From Microbacterium sp. LCT-H2 (GTDB lineage: Bacteria; Actinomycetota; Actinomycetes; Actinomycetales; Microbacteriaceae), in assembly GCF_001866135.1 (NCBI RefSeq), contig NZ_MODW01000001.1:620001-684000 (forward strand): DNA of 64,000 nucleotides, written 5' to 3'. The notes below the pieces were generated by a model. The model did no database searches. It had not been told where the DNA came from and saw nothing but the letters and a program-made list of their open reading frames with translations. Below are positions 53,765-62,705 of the stretch, in pieces (within the stretch, counting starts at the first letter, position 1; every line of letters starts with the position of its first letter). The position numbers were made by a program, and so were the translations under genes.

Positions 53765-53861
53765 CGCCTCCCTCGACCCACCCCTCTGCGCGCGTCCCAC
53801 CCCGTTGCGGGCGCGCGGAAGGGGCCGGGTCGACCGCAAGAGGCCGGGTCGACAGGCGAGG

Positions 53862-55118
53862 TCAGGGCAGACGGAACGGGTTGTCACCCACGGCCGCGAG
53901 CAGGTACCAGGCCGTCGTGCCGGTGTGCAGGCTCGCGTAGTAGAGGTCGCCGAAGCCGGAGTCGAGTCCGTCGGTCGAGGTCGCCACGATCCCCTTGCCG
54001 TCGCCGTTCGGTGCGTCCCGCTGCACCAGGCGGATGTCGGCCAGCAACTCCTCCGCACGAGCCTGGTCGCCGGCGGCCGCACGGTCCTGCAGCGCCAGCG
54101 CGAGGTGTCCGCTGCCCTCGAACCAGACCTTGGACACGTCCGCGTCGCTGATCGACGGACCGCGGTACGGACCGTCCTGGGCCACGAGGTGCGCGAGCGT
54201 CCAGTCGACGGCCGAGCCGTATCGGGCGTCCCCGGTGCCGAGCAGGCTCCACGTCTGGGCGTCGAGCGGGACGGGACGGGTGTTGATCGTGCTGCCGTCG
54301 AGCAGCGTCCCGGTGTCCACGTGCCCGTCGGCGCTCTGCATCGCCGCGACGAATCCGGCCGCCACCGCCGCCCGCTCCGCCCACACCCCGTCGCCCGTGA
54401 GCTGGCCGAGCTGCGTGAAGAAGCCGGCGATGTCGCTGTTGTGCTCGGTGGACTTCCACTCCAGCGGCACCCCGGCATCGGTCTGCCCGCCGGTGTAGCC
54501 GAACGGCGCCCGCGTCATGTCGGCGGTGTTGTCCTGGATCCACTCCGCGATGCGCACCGCGCCGTCGAGGTAGGCCTTCTCGCCGGTGGCGTGGAAGAGG
54601 CGGGCGAGCGCCATGCCCACCCAGGCCTGGTTGCCGGTGAACGTGCCGGGTCCGGTGATCTCCATGCGCCCCTGCCGGATGCCGTGCGGCTCGTAGGACG
54701 TGCGGACGCGGCCGTCGCCGACGGGGTCGTTCTCCTGCACGAAGAGGAGGGTGTCGGCGACGGACCGGGCGCGACGCAGGTCGTCCGGCAGACCGCGGGC
54801 CGTGTAGGCGATCACGACGAGGGCGTCGTCGTACACGAAGGAGGGGGTGAAGTCCCACGACGGCGTGGTGAAGAACCCGCCCTGGTAGCTGCGCGGCAGG
54901 CAGCGGCCCTCACCGTCGCAGAACTCGTCGACCCGGGAGTCGAGGAACTCGTACGCGAGCGCCACCGAGGCGGCGGGGTCGTTCACCGGATCCGCCGGGG
55001 GCTGGGCACGGGCGCCGAACGCGTCCGACACGGCAGGGGCGGCGCCGGCGAGCACGGCACCGACGACGAGTGCGGCGACGACCGCCCAGGGCGCGGATCG
55101 GCGGGCGGAAGCGGACAT
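53862..55118 (-). CDS. Secreted (alpha/alpha)-barrel protein, possible glycoside hydrolase
   Basis: 418-residue exported protein: signal peptide (about 1-31), then repeated helix-pair units with Trp/Tyr/Gly motifs (FTPSFVYDDALVVIAYTARGL; FTGNQAWVGMALARLFHATGE; KSTEHNSDIAGFFTQLG; VWFEGSGHLALAL; GFGDLYYASLHTGTTAWYL) typical of six-hairpin (alpha/alpha)6 folds found in several polysaccharide-processing families. Carboxylates Asp/Glu recur in those loops, but I cannot assign a family or substrate. GAGAGG lies 5 nt before the ATG at 55118; the GTG one codon upstream is an alternative. Confidence 0.65.
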   Translation of the reverse strand: MSASARRSAPWAVVAALVVGAVLAGAAPAVSDAFGARAQPPADPVNDPAASVALAYEFLDSRVDEFCDGEGRCLPRSYQGGFFTTPSWDFTPSFVYDDALVVIAYTARGLPDDLRRARSVADTLLFVQENDPVGDGRVRTSYEPHGIRQGRMEITGPGTFTGNQAWVGMALARLFHATGEKAYLDGAVRIAEWIQDNTADMTRAPFGYTGGQTDAGVPLEWKSTEHNSDIAGFFTQLGQLTGDGVWAERAAVAAGFVAAMQSADGHVDTGTLLDGSTINTRPVPLDAQTWSLLGTGDARYGSAVDWTLAHLVAQDGPYRGPSISDADVSKVWFEGSGHLALALQDRAAAGDQARAEELLADIRLVQRDAPNGDGKGIVATSTDGLDSGFGDLYYASLHTGTTAWYLLAAVGDNPFRLP

Positions 55119-55331
55119 CACGACCTCTCGACGACAGGACCCCCGGGGGATATGCCGCGAGCGACACGGGGGATGCTCGCCACCTTGTCATGACAGGAGG
55201 CACCGGGGGAAGTGTCTTTCGGCCACATGCGCGTCTACCAAAGCGACCGGATGCGTGCAAGGCGTTTGCCGGACCCGGAGGGCGGCGCGCACGATGGTCC
55301 TCCCGTCCCCGACCTCCCGGAAAGGACACCC

Positions 55332-56228
55332 ATGTCCCGCGACCAGTACACCTTCACCAACCCGGTCGAGCTCTACGCCGACATCCAGCCGCAGAAGCAG
55401 CACATGCGCGAGCCCGGTCTCGACGCCGACCTCACCCCGAAGGCCGACCTCGGCGAGGAGTCGTACCGCGGCACCGGACGGCTGACCGGCCGCAAGGCGC
55501 TCATCACCGGCGGCGACTCGGGCATCGGCGCGGCCACCGCGATCGCGTTCGCCCGCGAGGGCGCCGACGTCGCGATCTCCTACCTCCCGGAAGAGGAGGA
55601 GGACGCGAGCCGCATCGCCGGCATCCTCCGCGAGGCGGGAGCGACCGTCGCCACGATCCCCGGCGACCTGCGCGACCCGGAGTACTGCCGCACTCTGGTG
55701 GCGGAGGCCGTCGCGGCGCTCGGCGGACTCGACATCCTCGTCAACAACGGCGGCAAGCAGGTGTTCCAGGAGTCCCTCACCGATGTGACCGACGAGCAGT
55801 TCGACGACACCTTCAAGACCAACGTGTACGCGATGTTCTGGATCACGAAGGCCGCCCTCCCGCACCTCCCCGCCGGCTCGACGATCATCAACACGACCTC
55901 GATCCAGGCCTACTCGCCGTCCGACATCCTCGTCGACTACGCCTCGACGAAGTCGACCATCAACGCGTTCACGAAGGGCCTCGCCCAGCAGCTCGCGCCG
56001 AAGGGCATCCGCGTGAACGCCGTGGCTCCGGGACCGATCTGGACCCCGCTGCAGCCGAGCGACGGGCAGCCGCAGGAGAAGATCGCCCAGTTCGGCCAGG
56101 ACACCCCGCTCGGCCGGATGGGTCAGCCAGCCGAGCTCGCTCCCGCCTACGTCTTCCTCGCCTCCCCGGAGTCGAGCTACGTGCTCGGCGAGACCCTGAA
56201 CGTCAACGGCGGCATGCCCACGCCCTGA
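55332..56228 (+). CDS. SDR-family oxidoreductase (general stress protein 39 type)
   Basis: 298-residue short-chain dehydrogenase, extended N-terminus: cofactor loop [21 protein letters not shown] (usual NNAG), catalytic Ser in NTTSIQAYS and YxxxK as YASTK, then GPIWTPL. The N-terminal part ([30 protein letters not shown]) is typical of YdaD/GSP39-like proteins. The ATG at 55332 has AAAGGA 5 nt upstream. Upstream, TGTCATGACA at 55186-55195 is a perfect palindrome of unknown use. Confidence 0.9.
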   Translation: MSRDQYTFTNPVELYADIQPQKQHMREPGLDADLTPKADLGEESYRGTGRLTGRKALITGGDSGIGAATAIAFAREGADVAISYLPEEEEDASRIAGILREAGATVATIPGDLRDPEYCRTLVAEAVAALGGLDILVNNGGKQVFQESLTDVTDEQFDDTFKTNVYAMFWITKAALPHLPAGSTIINTTSIQAYSPSDILVDYASTKSTINAFTKGLAQQLAPKGIRVNAVAPGPIWTPLQPSDGQPQEKIAQFGQDTPLGRMGQPAELAPAYVFLASPESSYVLGETLNVNGGMPTP

Positions 56229-56249
56229 CCCTCATCCCCTCATCCCCGT

Positions 56250-56308
56250 CGACCCACCCCCTTCTGCTCCTCCCGGCCCCTTACGGCCGTCCGCAAGGGG
56301 GTGGGTCG
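56250..56308. repeat. GC-rich palindrome (GACCCxCCCC family)
   Basis: 14-bp arms CGACCCACCCCCTT (56250-56263) and its complement (56295-56308), followed by another partial GGGTGGGTCG copy. The form resembles the element at 61410-61487. Confidence 0.7.
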
Positions 56309-56380
56309 AACGGAAAGGGGTGGGTCGGCGGGAGGGGCGAGAGAGGGTGCCGAACCGTTTCGATACCTGTGGTGGCGGGA

Positions 56381-56397
56381 CTGTAAGCGTTTGCAGT
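56381..56397. promoter_or_regulatory. LacI operator before the alpha-glucosidase gene
   Basis: CTGTAAGCGTTTGCAG is a CG-centred palindrome with 10 of 16 positions symmetric, of the LacI form. It ends where the -10 TAGCCT (56397-56402) begins, 12 bp before the start codon; the likely binder is the LacI protein encoded downstream. Confidence 0.75.
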
Positions 56398-56408
56398 AGC
56401 CTGATCGC

Positions 56409-58070
56409 ATGGCACAGCTCGAACAGATCGCAGCCCCCGGTTCCGAGTGGTGGCGCAGCGCCGTCATCTACCAGATCTACCCCCGCTCCTTCGCGGACGC
56501 GTCGGGCGACGGCATCGGCGACCTGCCGGGCATCACGAGCCGCCTCGATGCCCTGCAGGAGCTCGGCGTCGACGCGATCTGGCTCAGCCCCTTCATGACG
56601 AGCCCGCAGCGCGACGCCGGCTACGACGTGGCCGACTACCGCGACGTCGACCCGCTGTTCGGCACGCTCGCCGACTTCGACGCGATGCTGGAATCCGCGC
56701 ACGCCCGCGGCATCCGGGTGATCGTCGACCTCGTCCCCAACCACTCCTCCGACCAGCACCCCTGGTTCCAGGAGGCGCTCAAGGCGGCGCCGGGCAGCCC
56801 GGAGCGCGCGCGCTACATCTTCCGCGACGGCCGCGGCGAGAACGGCGAGCTGCCTCCGAACAACTGGGAGTCGGTGTTCGGCGGCGGCATGTGGCAGCGC
56901 GTCACCGAGGCCGACGGCACCCCCGGCCAGTGGTACCTGCACATCTTCGACGCGACGCAGCCGGACTTCGACTGGAACAACGAGGAGGTGCAGGAGGAGT
57001 TCCGCTCGATCCTGCGCTTCTGGCTCGACCGCGGCGTCGACGGCTTCCGGGTCGACGTGGCCCACGGCATGATCAAGACCGAGGGCCTGCCCGACTACAC
57101 GCCGCCGACGGACGCCGACTCCATGGGCGGCGGCGAGTCGAACGTGCCGTACTGGGGCCAGGACGGCGTGCACGAGATCTACCGGGACTGGCACAAGGTG
57201 CTCGCCGAGTACGACGGCGACCGCGCCCTGTGCGGCGAGGCCTGGATGCCGACGCTGAAGGAGACCGCGCTCTGGGTGCGTCCGGACGAGATGCATCAGA
57301 CCTTCAACTTCCCCTACCTGATGACGGCGTGGGACGCGAAGGCGCTCGGCGACGTGATCCGCGAGTCGCTGGACGCGTTCGGCGCGGTCGGCGCCCCCAG
57401 CACCTGGGTGCTCTCCAACCACGACGTCGTCCGGCATGCCACGCGCCTCGCGCTCACGATCGACAACCCGCAGGGCGAGGGCATCGGCCCGAACACTCCG
57501 GACAAGCCCGACACCGCCATCGGCCTCGCCCGCGCCCGCGCGGCCACCACGCTGATGCTCGCGCTCCCGGGCTCGGCCTACCTGTACCAGGGCGAGGAGC
57601 TCGGGCTGCCCGAGGCCATGGAGATCCCGGACGAATACCGCCAGGACCCGACGTGGTTCCGCACGAACGGCGAGCGCTACGGCCGCGACGGCTGCCGCGT
57701 GCCGCTGCCGTGGGAGGCGGAGGCTCCCGCCTTCGGCTTCAACGACGCCGGCCTCTCCTGGCTCCCGCAGCCCGCGGACTGGGCGGCCTACGCCCGGGAT
57801 GTCGAGGAGGTCGACCCGGCGTCGACCCTCGCCCTGTACAAGCGTCTGCTCGCCGGCCGTCGCGAGTTCGGATTCGGCACCGGGTCGCTGGTGTGGGAGG
57901 ACGCCGGTCCCGATGCCGTCGCCTTCCGCCGCGGCGAGGTGCACGTGCTGGCGAACCTCGGCGCGGCTCCGCTCGACCTTCCGGAGGGCGCGGTCATCCT
58001 GCTCCGCAGCCAGCCGTTCGACGGCCCCGAGATCCCCGTCGACACCGCCGTCTGGTACACCAAGGCCTGA
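56409..58070 (+). CDS. Alpha-glucosidase, GH13
   Basis: Hydrolyses terminal alpha-glucosides such as maltose, isomaltose or sucrose-like sugars; cytoplasmic, 553 residues, no signal. Catalytic residues by GH13 motifs: D216 (GFRVDVAHG), E277 (CGEAW), H338-D339 (SNHDV); region I DLVPNHSS. Starts MAQLEQIAAPGSEWWRSAVIYQIYPRSF. TAGCCT 6 nt before the ATG indicates a leaderless transcript overlapped by a LacI operator. It is followed by its LacI regulator. Confidence 0.93.
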   Translation: MAQLEQIAAPGSEWWRSAVIYQIYPRSFADASGDGIGDLPGITSRLDALQELGVDAIWLSPFMTSPQRDAGYDVADYRDVDPLFGTLADFDAMLESAHARGIRVIVDLVPNHSSDQHPWFQEALKAAPGSPERARYIFRDGRGENGELPPNNWESVFGGGMWQRVTEADGTPGQWYLHIFDATQPDFDWNNEEVQEEFRSILRFWLDRGVDGFRVDVAHGMIKTEGLPDYTPPTDADSMGGGESNVPYWGQDGVHEIYRDWHKVLAEYDGDRALCGEAWMPTLKETALWVRPDEMHQTFNFPYLMTAWDAKALGDVIRESLDAFGAVGAPSTWVLSNHDVVRHATRLALTIDNPQGEGIGPNTPDKPDTAIGLARARAATTLMLALPGSAYLYQGEELGLPEAMEIPDEYRQDPTWFRTNGERYGRDGCRVPLPWEAEAPAFGFNDAGLSWLPQPADWAAYARDVEEVDPASTLALYKRLLAGRREFGFGTGSLVWEDAGPDAVAFRRGEVHVLANLGAAPLDLPEGAVILLRSQPFDGPEIPVDTAVWYTKA

Positions 58071-58079
58071 CACCCGCTG

Positions 58080-58116
58080 CGCCCGTGGCGCGCTCCCCCG
58101 GGGCGTGCCACGGGCG
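58080..58116 (+). terminator. Hairpin between the alpha-glucosidase and its regulator
   Basis: CGCCCGTGGC and its complement with a 17-nt loop, 10 bp after the stop; it may attenuate readthrough into lacI. Confidence 0.5.
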
Positions 58117-58138
58117 TCTCCGATCCGAAGGACAGACG

Positions 58139-59146
58139 ATGGCGAGCATCGACGAGGTCGCCCGGCTCGCCGGCGTCTCCACCGCGACGGTCTCCCGTGC
58201 GCTGAGCGGCCGGGGGCATGTCTCCGAGTCCGCGCGGGAGCGCGTGCAGGCGGCCGCCGCCTCCCTCGGGTACGTGGTGTCCTCCCGCGCCTCGAGCCTG
58301 GCGTCGGGGCGCACGCGCAACATCGGGGTCGTCGTGCCGTTCCTCGACCGCTGGTTCTTCAGCACGGTGCTGTCGGGGGTGTCCGCCGCGCTCATGCGGG
58401 CCGGCTACGACATCACGCTCTACAACATCACCGCCGACAATGACGTGCGCCGCCACGTCTTCGACACGTTCCTGCGCCGCCAGCGCGTGGACGCCGTGAT
58501 CGCCGTGTCCATCGAGCTGGACGAGGACGAGACCCAGCAGCTCCTCGACCTCGGGCTCCCCGTGATCGCGATCGGCGGGCCCAACCCGAAGCTCGACACC
58601 CTCACGGTCGACGACGTCGCCGTGGCGCAGCTCGCGACGGAGCACCTGCTCGGGCTCGGGCACACGGAGATCGCCCACATCGGCGCGAACCCCGAGTTCG
58701 ACCTCGACTTCCACATCCCCACGAACCGCCGGCTGGGCTTCGAACGAGCGCTGGCCACGGCCGGGATCCCGCTGAACCCCGCGTTCCTGGAGCCGGCGGA
58801 CTTCACGGTCGAGGGCGGCTACCGCGCCGCGAAGCAGCTCCTCGGGCGTCCGGGGCCTCGCCCCACTGCGGTGTTCGCCGCCTCGGACGAGATGGCGATC
58901 GGGGCGCTCCTCGCTGCCCGCGACCTCGGCTTCGCGGTGCCGGGCGACCTGTCCATCGTGGGCATCGACGGCCATGAGCTCGGCGAGTTCTTCCGCCTCA
59001 CCACGGTCGACCAGTTCCCGCTCGGGCAGGGCGAGCGGGCGGCCGATGCGGTCCTCGCGAAGCTCACCGACCCCGACGCCGTGCGGCCGCCCGCCGCGCT
59101 GCCGTACGAGCTCAACGTGCGCGGCACGACGGCGCGACTCGTCTGA
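58139..59146 (+). CDS. LacI-family regulator of the alpha-glucosidase gene
   Basis: 335-residue repressor: HTH ASIDEVARLAGVSTATVSRAL (about 2-22), effector domain NIGVVVPFLDRWFFSTVLSGV, VIAIGGPNPKLDTLTVDD, VFAASDEMAIGALLAA, VGIDGHELGEFF. ATG at 58139 with AAGGA 6 nt upstream. Cotranscription with the GH13 gene past a hairpin is likely. Confidence 0.88.
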   Translation: MASIDEVARLAGVSTATVSRALSGRGHVSESARERVQAAAASLGYVVSSRASSLASGRTRNIGVVVPFLDRWFFSTVLSGVSAALMRAGYDITLYNITADNDVRRHVFDTFLRRQRVDAVIAVSIELDEDETQQLLDLGLPVIAIGGPNPKLDTLTVDDVAVAQLATEHLLGLGHTEIAHIGANPEFDLDFHIPTNRRLGFERALATAGIPLNPAFLEPADFTVEGGYRAAKQLLGRPGPRPTAVFAASDEMAIGALLAARDLGFAVPGDLSIVGIDGHELGEFFRLTTVDQFPLGQGERAADAVLAKLTDPDAVRPPAALPYELNVRGTTARLV

Positions 59147-59158
59147 TCCGTCCGGCGA

Positions 59159-59239
59159 TCACAACTCAGGAGTACGGCGCGCGGAGACCGCGGTTCCGGC
59201 CCTGACGGGCGCAGGTGCGCCAATTCTCCTGAGTTGTGA
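59159..59239. terminator. Long palindrome between convergent lacI and CoA-disulfide reductase genes
   Basis: Perfect 14-bp arms TCACAACTCAGGAG and complement enclose a 53-nt partly structured centre. Positioned just after two convergent stop codons, it is probably a bidirectional terminator. Confidence 0.7.
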
Positions 59240-59250
59240 ACGCGTCGAGC

Positions 59251-60885
59251 TCAGCACTCCGCGGTCGCGTCCTGCCAGGTCCGGTAGCCGCCGTCGAGAT
59301 TGCGCACCGCGCGCCCGTGCTGCCGCAGCAGTCGGGTGGCGATGTGCCCGCGCAGGCCGACCTGACAGTGCACCACCAGAGGCCCCTCGGGCAGTTCGTC
59401 GAGGCGGTCGCGCAGCTCGTCCAGCGGGATGTTCCGCGCGCCGGGGATGGCGCCGTTCGCATGCTCGGCCACGGAGCGGACGTCGATGAGGGTCGATCCC
59501 GCCCGCAGGGCGCCGTCGAGCTCGTGCCACTGGAGGGTCGGCGTGGTGCCGCTGCGGGTGTTCTCGGCCACATAGCCCAGGAGGTTCACGGCATCCTTTG
59601 CGGAGCCGAACTGCGGAGCATACGCGAGCTCCAGGTGCGCAAGCCCGGAAGCGGTGACGCCCGCCTGCAGCGCCGTCGCGATGACGTCGATCCGCTTGTC
59701 CGCGCCGTCACGACCGACGACCTGCGCACCCAGGATGCGGTCGGTGGCGGGGTCGGCGAGGAGCTTCATCGACAGGGTCTCCGCGCCCGGGTAGTAGCCG
59801 GCGTGCGACGCCGGATGCACGTGGACGGCGAAGAACTCGCGACCCGCGGCACGGAGCTGCTTCTCGCTCCACCCGGTCTTCGCGGCGGCCAGGCCGAACA
59901 CCTGCACGATGCCGGTGCCGAGGGCGGGGCGCGCCGACTCCTCCCGCCCCGCGATGACGTCGGCCACCATGCGGCCGTGGCGGTTGGCGAGACCGGCCAT
60001 GGTCACCAGCGCCGCACCGCCGCCGATGAGGTCGGCCTTCTCGACCCCGTCGCCCACCGCGAAGACGTCGGGCGCACTGGTGCGGCAGGCCTCGTCGACG
60101 GCTATCCCGCCGGTCTCGCCGAGACGGATCCCCGCGGCGCGGGCGAGTCCGGCCTCGGGCACGACCCCGGAGGCGTCGACGAGGAACTCCGCGGGGACGG
60201 TGGCACCGTCGCTCAGGGTCACGGAACCCGCGGCCGTGGCCACGACCTCGACGCCGAGCCGCACGTCGACTCCGCGGCGCCGGACCTCGGCCGCCAGAGG
60301 GGCGGCCATCTCCGGATCCAGCGGGGCGAGCAGCTGCGCACCGCGTTGCACCAGGGTCACCGCGGCACCTCGGGCGACGAGGTTCTCCACGGCTTCCAGT
60401 CCTGTGTATCCGCCGCCCACGACGACCACCGGCAGTCCGGGGCGGAGGGCGGCGTCGATCGCATCGGCATCGGCCACAGTCCGCAGGCTCCGCGTCGGGA
60501 GGGCACCGGTCGGCTCATCGCCGCGCGGCCGGGCCCCGGTGGCGAGCACGAGGCGGTCGTACGGGTGGGTGCTGCGGCGGCCGCTGTCGAGATCGACGAC
60601 CTCGACCGTCTTCCGCACGGTGTCGATGCCGACGACGTCGTGACGGACGCGGACGTCCAGCCGGAAGCGGCGGTGCAGCGACTCCGGGGTCTGCAGCAGG
60701 AGGGCGTCACGCCCCTCGATCACACCGCCCACGTAGTAGGGCAGGCCGCAGTTGGCGTAGGAGACCTCGGGCCCGCGCTCGAAGATGACGATGTCCGCGG
60801 ACTCATCGAGCCGCCGGAGCCGGGTCGCCGCCGACATGCCGCCGGCGACACCGCCGACGATGACGACGCGGAGCGGCGCGCTCAT
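59251..60885 (-). CDS. CoA-disulfide/persulfide reductase with rhodanese domain
   Basis: FAD/NAD(P)H enzyme that reduces CoA disulfide or CoA persulfide; rhodanese-fused forms act on persulfides. 544 residues: FAD motif IVGGVAGGMSAATR, redox Cys46 (YANCGLPYYVGG), NAD(P) motif VVVVGGGYTGLEA, dimerisation domain, and a C-terminal rhodanese (about 450-544) with active Cys in VVHCQVGLRG. It overlaps the small Cys-rich gene by 4 bp (ATGA). Its operators are of the CstR/CsoR type, so it is probably induced by sulfane sulfur or metal stress. Confidence 0.92.
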   Translation of the reverse strand: MSAPLRVVIVGGVAGGMSAATRLRRLDESADIVIFERGPEVSYANCGLPYYVGGVIEGRDALLLQTPESLHRRFRLDVRVRHDVVGIDTVRKTVEVVDLDSGRRSTHPYDRLVLATGARPRGDEPTGALPTRSLRTVADADAIDAALRPGLPVVVVGGGYTGLEAVENLVARGAAVTLVQRGAQLLAPLDPEMAAPLAAEVRRRGVDVRLGVEVVATAAGSVTLSDGATVPAEFLVDASGVVPEAGLARAAGIRLGETGGIAVDEACRTSAPDVFAVGDGVEKADLIGGGAALVTMAGLANRHGRMVADVIAGREESARPALGTGIVQVFGLAAAKTGWSEKQLRAAGREFFAVHVHPASHAGYYPGAETLSMKLLADPATDRILGAQVVGRDGADKRIDVIATALQAGVTASGLAHLELAYAPQFGSAKDAVNLLGYVAENTRSGTTPTLQWHELDGALRAGSTLIDVRSVAEHANGAIPGARNIPLDELRDRLDELPEGPLVVHCQVGLRGHIATRLLRQHGRAVRNLDGGYRTWQDATAEC

Positions 60886-61046
60886 CGCCCGAACAGCCGG
60901 GACAGGAGACCGCCCTTGGCCTCGTCCTTCGGATGGCCCGTGCACCAGTCCGACGCCGGCACGGTGCGACGGACGGCATCGACGTGCTGGCCGCACCCCG
61001 CCCAGGTGGTCTTCCCGCAGGTACGGCAACGGACTGCTCGACACAT
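60882..61046 (-). CDS. Small cysteine-rich protein of the persulfide operon
   Basis: 54 residues with CRAVRCRTCGKTTWAGCG, H, then VPASDWCTGH: five or six Cys and two or three His in a zinc-ribbon-like arrangement, followed by a basic amphipathic tail (GLLSRLFGR). It is a conserved actinobacterial small protein of unknown function. AAGGAGA lies 6 nt before the ATG. Coupling to the CoA-disulfide reductase gene suggests a part in sulfur or metal handling. Confidence 0.72.
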   Translation of the reverse strand: MCRAVRCRTCGKTTWAGCGQHVDAVRRTVPASDWCTGHPKDEAKGGLLSRLFGR

Positions 61047-61064
61047 GTGTTCTCTCCTTACTCG

Positions 61065-61080
61065 ATACCCCGGTGGGTAT
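61065..61080. promoter_or_regulatory. CsoR/CstR-type operator, proximal to the reductase operon
   Basis: ATACCC-CGGT-GGGTAT is a palindrome of the TACCC/GGGTA type used by CsoR-family repressors, in the divergent promoter. Confidence 0.7.
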
Positions 61081-61084
61081 CCAC

Positions 61085-61110
61085 CCACTATACCCCCGGG
61101 GGTATAGTGG
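61085..61110. promoter_or_regulatory. CsoR/CstR-type operator, perfect 26-bp palindrome
   Basis: Core CTATACCCCCGGGGGTATAG within a symmetric 26-bp sequence. It lies 30 bp before the repressor start, and with the neighbouring site controls both directions. Confidence 0.82.
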
Positions 61111-61139
61111 AGCACACAGCCGGCCTTCAGGGAGTGACC

Positions 61140-61406
61140 ATGACCACCGTCGACACCGACACGCAGCGCAAGATCGCCAACCGCCTCAAGCGCGCCCAGG
61201 GACAGCTCGGCGCCGTGATCGCCGCGGTCGAGAGCGGCGGCGACTGCCGGGCCGTCGTCACGCAGCTCGCCGCCGTGACCTCGGCGCTGGACAAGGCCGG
61301 GTTCCAGATCATCGCCTCCGCCATGAAGACCTGCCTGGAAGACCCCGCGCAGGACGACGCCGTCCCCCTCCCCGACCTGGAGAAGCTCTTCCTCACCCTC
61401 GCCTGA
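61140..61406 (+). CDS. cstR: CsoR-family repressor, probably persulfide-sensing CstR
   Basis: 88-residue all-helical repressor. Its residues align with M. tuberculosis CsoR without gaps: C36 and C65 are kept, but position 61, the copper-ligand His, is Ala here. Two cysteines without that His is the pattern of sulfide/persulfide sensors. Motif RAQGQLGAVIAAVESGGDCRAVVTQLAAV is typical. GGGAG 5 nt before the ATG. Divergent from the reductase operon across two palindromic operators. Confidence 0.88.
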   Translation: MTTVDTDTQRKIANRLKRAQGQLGAVIAAVESGGDCRAVVTQLAAVTSALDKAGFQIIASAMKTCLEDPAQDDAVPLPDLEKLFLTLA

Positions 61407-61409
61407 ACG

Positions 61410-61487
61410 CGACCCGGCCCCTTGCGGCCACCCCGGCCCGTTGCGGACGATCGCAAGGGGCCGGGGCGCACGCAAGGGGCCGGGTCG
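61410..61487. repeat. GC-rich palindrome (GACCCxCCCC family) after cstR
   Basis: 17-bp arms CGACCCGGCCCCTTGCG and complement enclose an inner CCCCGGCCCGTTGCG-type stem. It follows the cstR stop by 3 bp and may serve as its terminator. Confidence 0.75.
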
Positions 61488-61495
61488 ACGAAGGT

Positions 61496-61520
61496 GGGGT
61501 GGGGTGGGGTGGGGTGGGGT
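61496..61520. repeat. GGGGT pentanucleotide repeat, five units
   Basis: Five perfect tandem GGGGT units end on the last base of the sodA stop codon complement. Five G4 tracts with single-T spacers are a G-quadruplex-forming sequence on the + strand. Confidence 0.9.
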
Positions 61521-62146
61521 CAGGGGACGAGGAGACCCGCGGTGGCGGCGCGGGCCGTCTCGAAGCGGCGCTGCACGTCGGGCCAGTTCACGAGGTTCCA
61601 GAACGCCTTGACGTAGTCCGCCCGCACGTTGAGGTAGTCGAGGTAGTAGGCGTGCTCCCACACGTCGAGCTGCAGCAGCGGGATGACGCCGAGCGGCGCG
61701 TTGCCCTGCTGGTCGAAGAGCTGGAAGATCACCGGACGGGCGCCCACCGAGTCCCAGGCGAGCACGGCCCAGCCGGACCCCTGCACACCGAGGGCCGTCG
61801 CGGTGAAGTGCGCGCGGAAGCCGTCGATGGACCCGAACGAGTCCGCCAGCGCCGCCGAGAGCTCGCCCTCCGGAGCCCCGCCGCCCTCGGGCGAGAGGTT
61901 CTGCCAGAACACGGAATGGTTGATGTGGCCGCCGAGGTTGAACGCGAGGTCCTTCTCGAGCTTGTTCACCGCTCCGAGGTCGCCGCTGTCGCGGGCCGCC
62001 GCGAGCTGCTCCAGCGCCGTGTTCGCGCCGGTCACGTAGGCCTGGTGGTGCTTGGAGTGGTGCAGCTCCATGATCTTGCCGGAGATGTGCGGCTCCAGTG
62101 CCGAGTAGTCGTAGGGCAGCTCGGGGAGCGTGTACGGAGTAGACAT
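61520..62146 (-). CDS. sodA: Manganese/iron superoxide dismutase (Mn type)
   Basis: Converts superoxide to peroxide and oxygen; cytoplasmic. 208 residues: metal residues H29 (MELHHSKHH), His in [10 protein letters not shown], Asp/His in LDVWEHAYY. The GGH and QQGNAPL features resemble Mn enzymes. AAAGGA lies 6 nt before the ATG. It ends in the GGGGT repeat and has no obvious operator. Confidence 0.96.
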   Translation of the reverse strand: MSTPYTLPELPYDYSALEPHISGKIMELHHSKHHQAYVTGANTALEQLAAARDSGDLGAVNKLEKDLAFNLGGHINHSVFWQNLSPEGGGAPEGELSAALADSFGSIDGFRAHFTATALGVQGSGWAVLAWDSVGARPVIFQLFDQQGNAPLGVIPLLQLDVWEHAYYLDYLNVRADYVKAFWNLVNWPDVQRRFETARAATAGLLVP

Positions 62147-62168
62147 GGTGGTTCCTTTCGTGACGGGG

Positions 62169-62705
62169 TCAGAGGGCGGTGTCGTGGGACAGGGCGTGGA
62201 AGCGGCGGTCGATGTAGACGAGCGGGCGGGCGGGGCGGCCGGTGAGCACCTCGAGCACCTCGGCGATCACCACGGTCGACGAGCCGACGGGCACGGTCTG
62301 GATCGCCCGGCAGCGCAGGGCGACACGGGCCTCCGCCAGGTGCGGCTCGCCGGTCGGCAGCGTCGTCCAGCCCTGCTCGGGCGTGAAGCGCTCGGAACCG
62401 CTCACCGCGAAGCTCTGGGCGAGCGCGGAGTGCTCGTCGTCGATGAGGTGCACGACGAAGGTCTCGGCGCCGAGGATGGCCCCGGCGCTGCCGGTCGCCC
62501 TGGTCACCGAGAACACGATCGCCGCCGGATCGACGGCGACCGACGACACGCTCGACGCCGTGAGACCAACGGGGCCGTCCGGACCCTGCGCCGTGATGAT
62601 GGCGACACCGGCGGGATGGGTGCGGAACGCCGCCTTGAGCCCCTCCCCGACCGGCGTGGGCACCGGAGCGGCGGGGTGCGGGGTGGTGTGCGGGTCGGGG
62701 GTCAT
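62169..62705 (-). CDS. Flavin reductase family protein
   Basis: 178 residues of the flavin-reductase-like/PadE split-barrel fold, motifs [37 protein letters not shown] and [13 protein letters not shown] end. They reduce flavin or bind FMN as partners of oxygenases. The ATG overlaps the fprA stop (ATGA), so an electron route from FprA is possible but not proved. Confidence 0.87.
   Translation of the reverse strand: MTPDPHTTPHPAAPVPTPVGEGLKAAFRTHPAGVAIITAQGPDGPVGLTASSVSSVAVDPAAIVFSVTRATGSAGAILGAETFVVHLIDDEHSALAQSFAVSGSERFTPEQGWTTLPTGEPHLAEARVALRCRAIQTVPVGSSTVVIAEVLEVLTGRPARPLVYIDRRFHALSHDTAL

Noticed and set aside
53765..53861. Short purQ-downstream region as the start of purL
   Set aside because: Only repeated GGGTCGAC-type sequence; no coding continuation.
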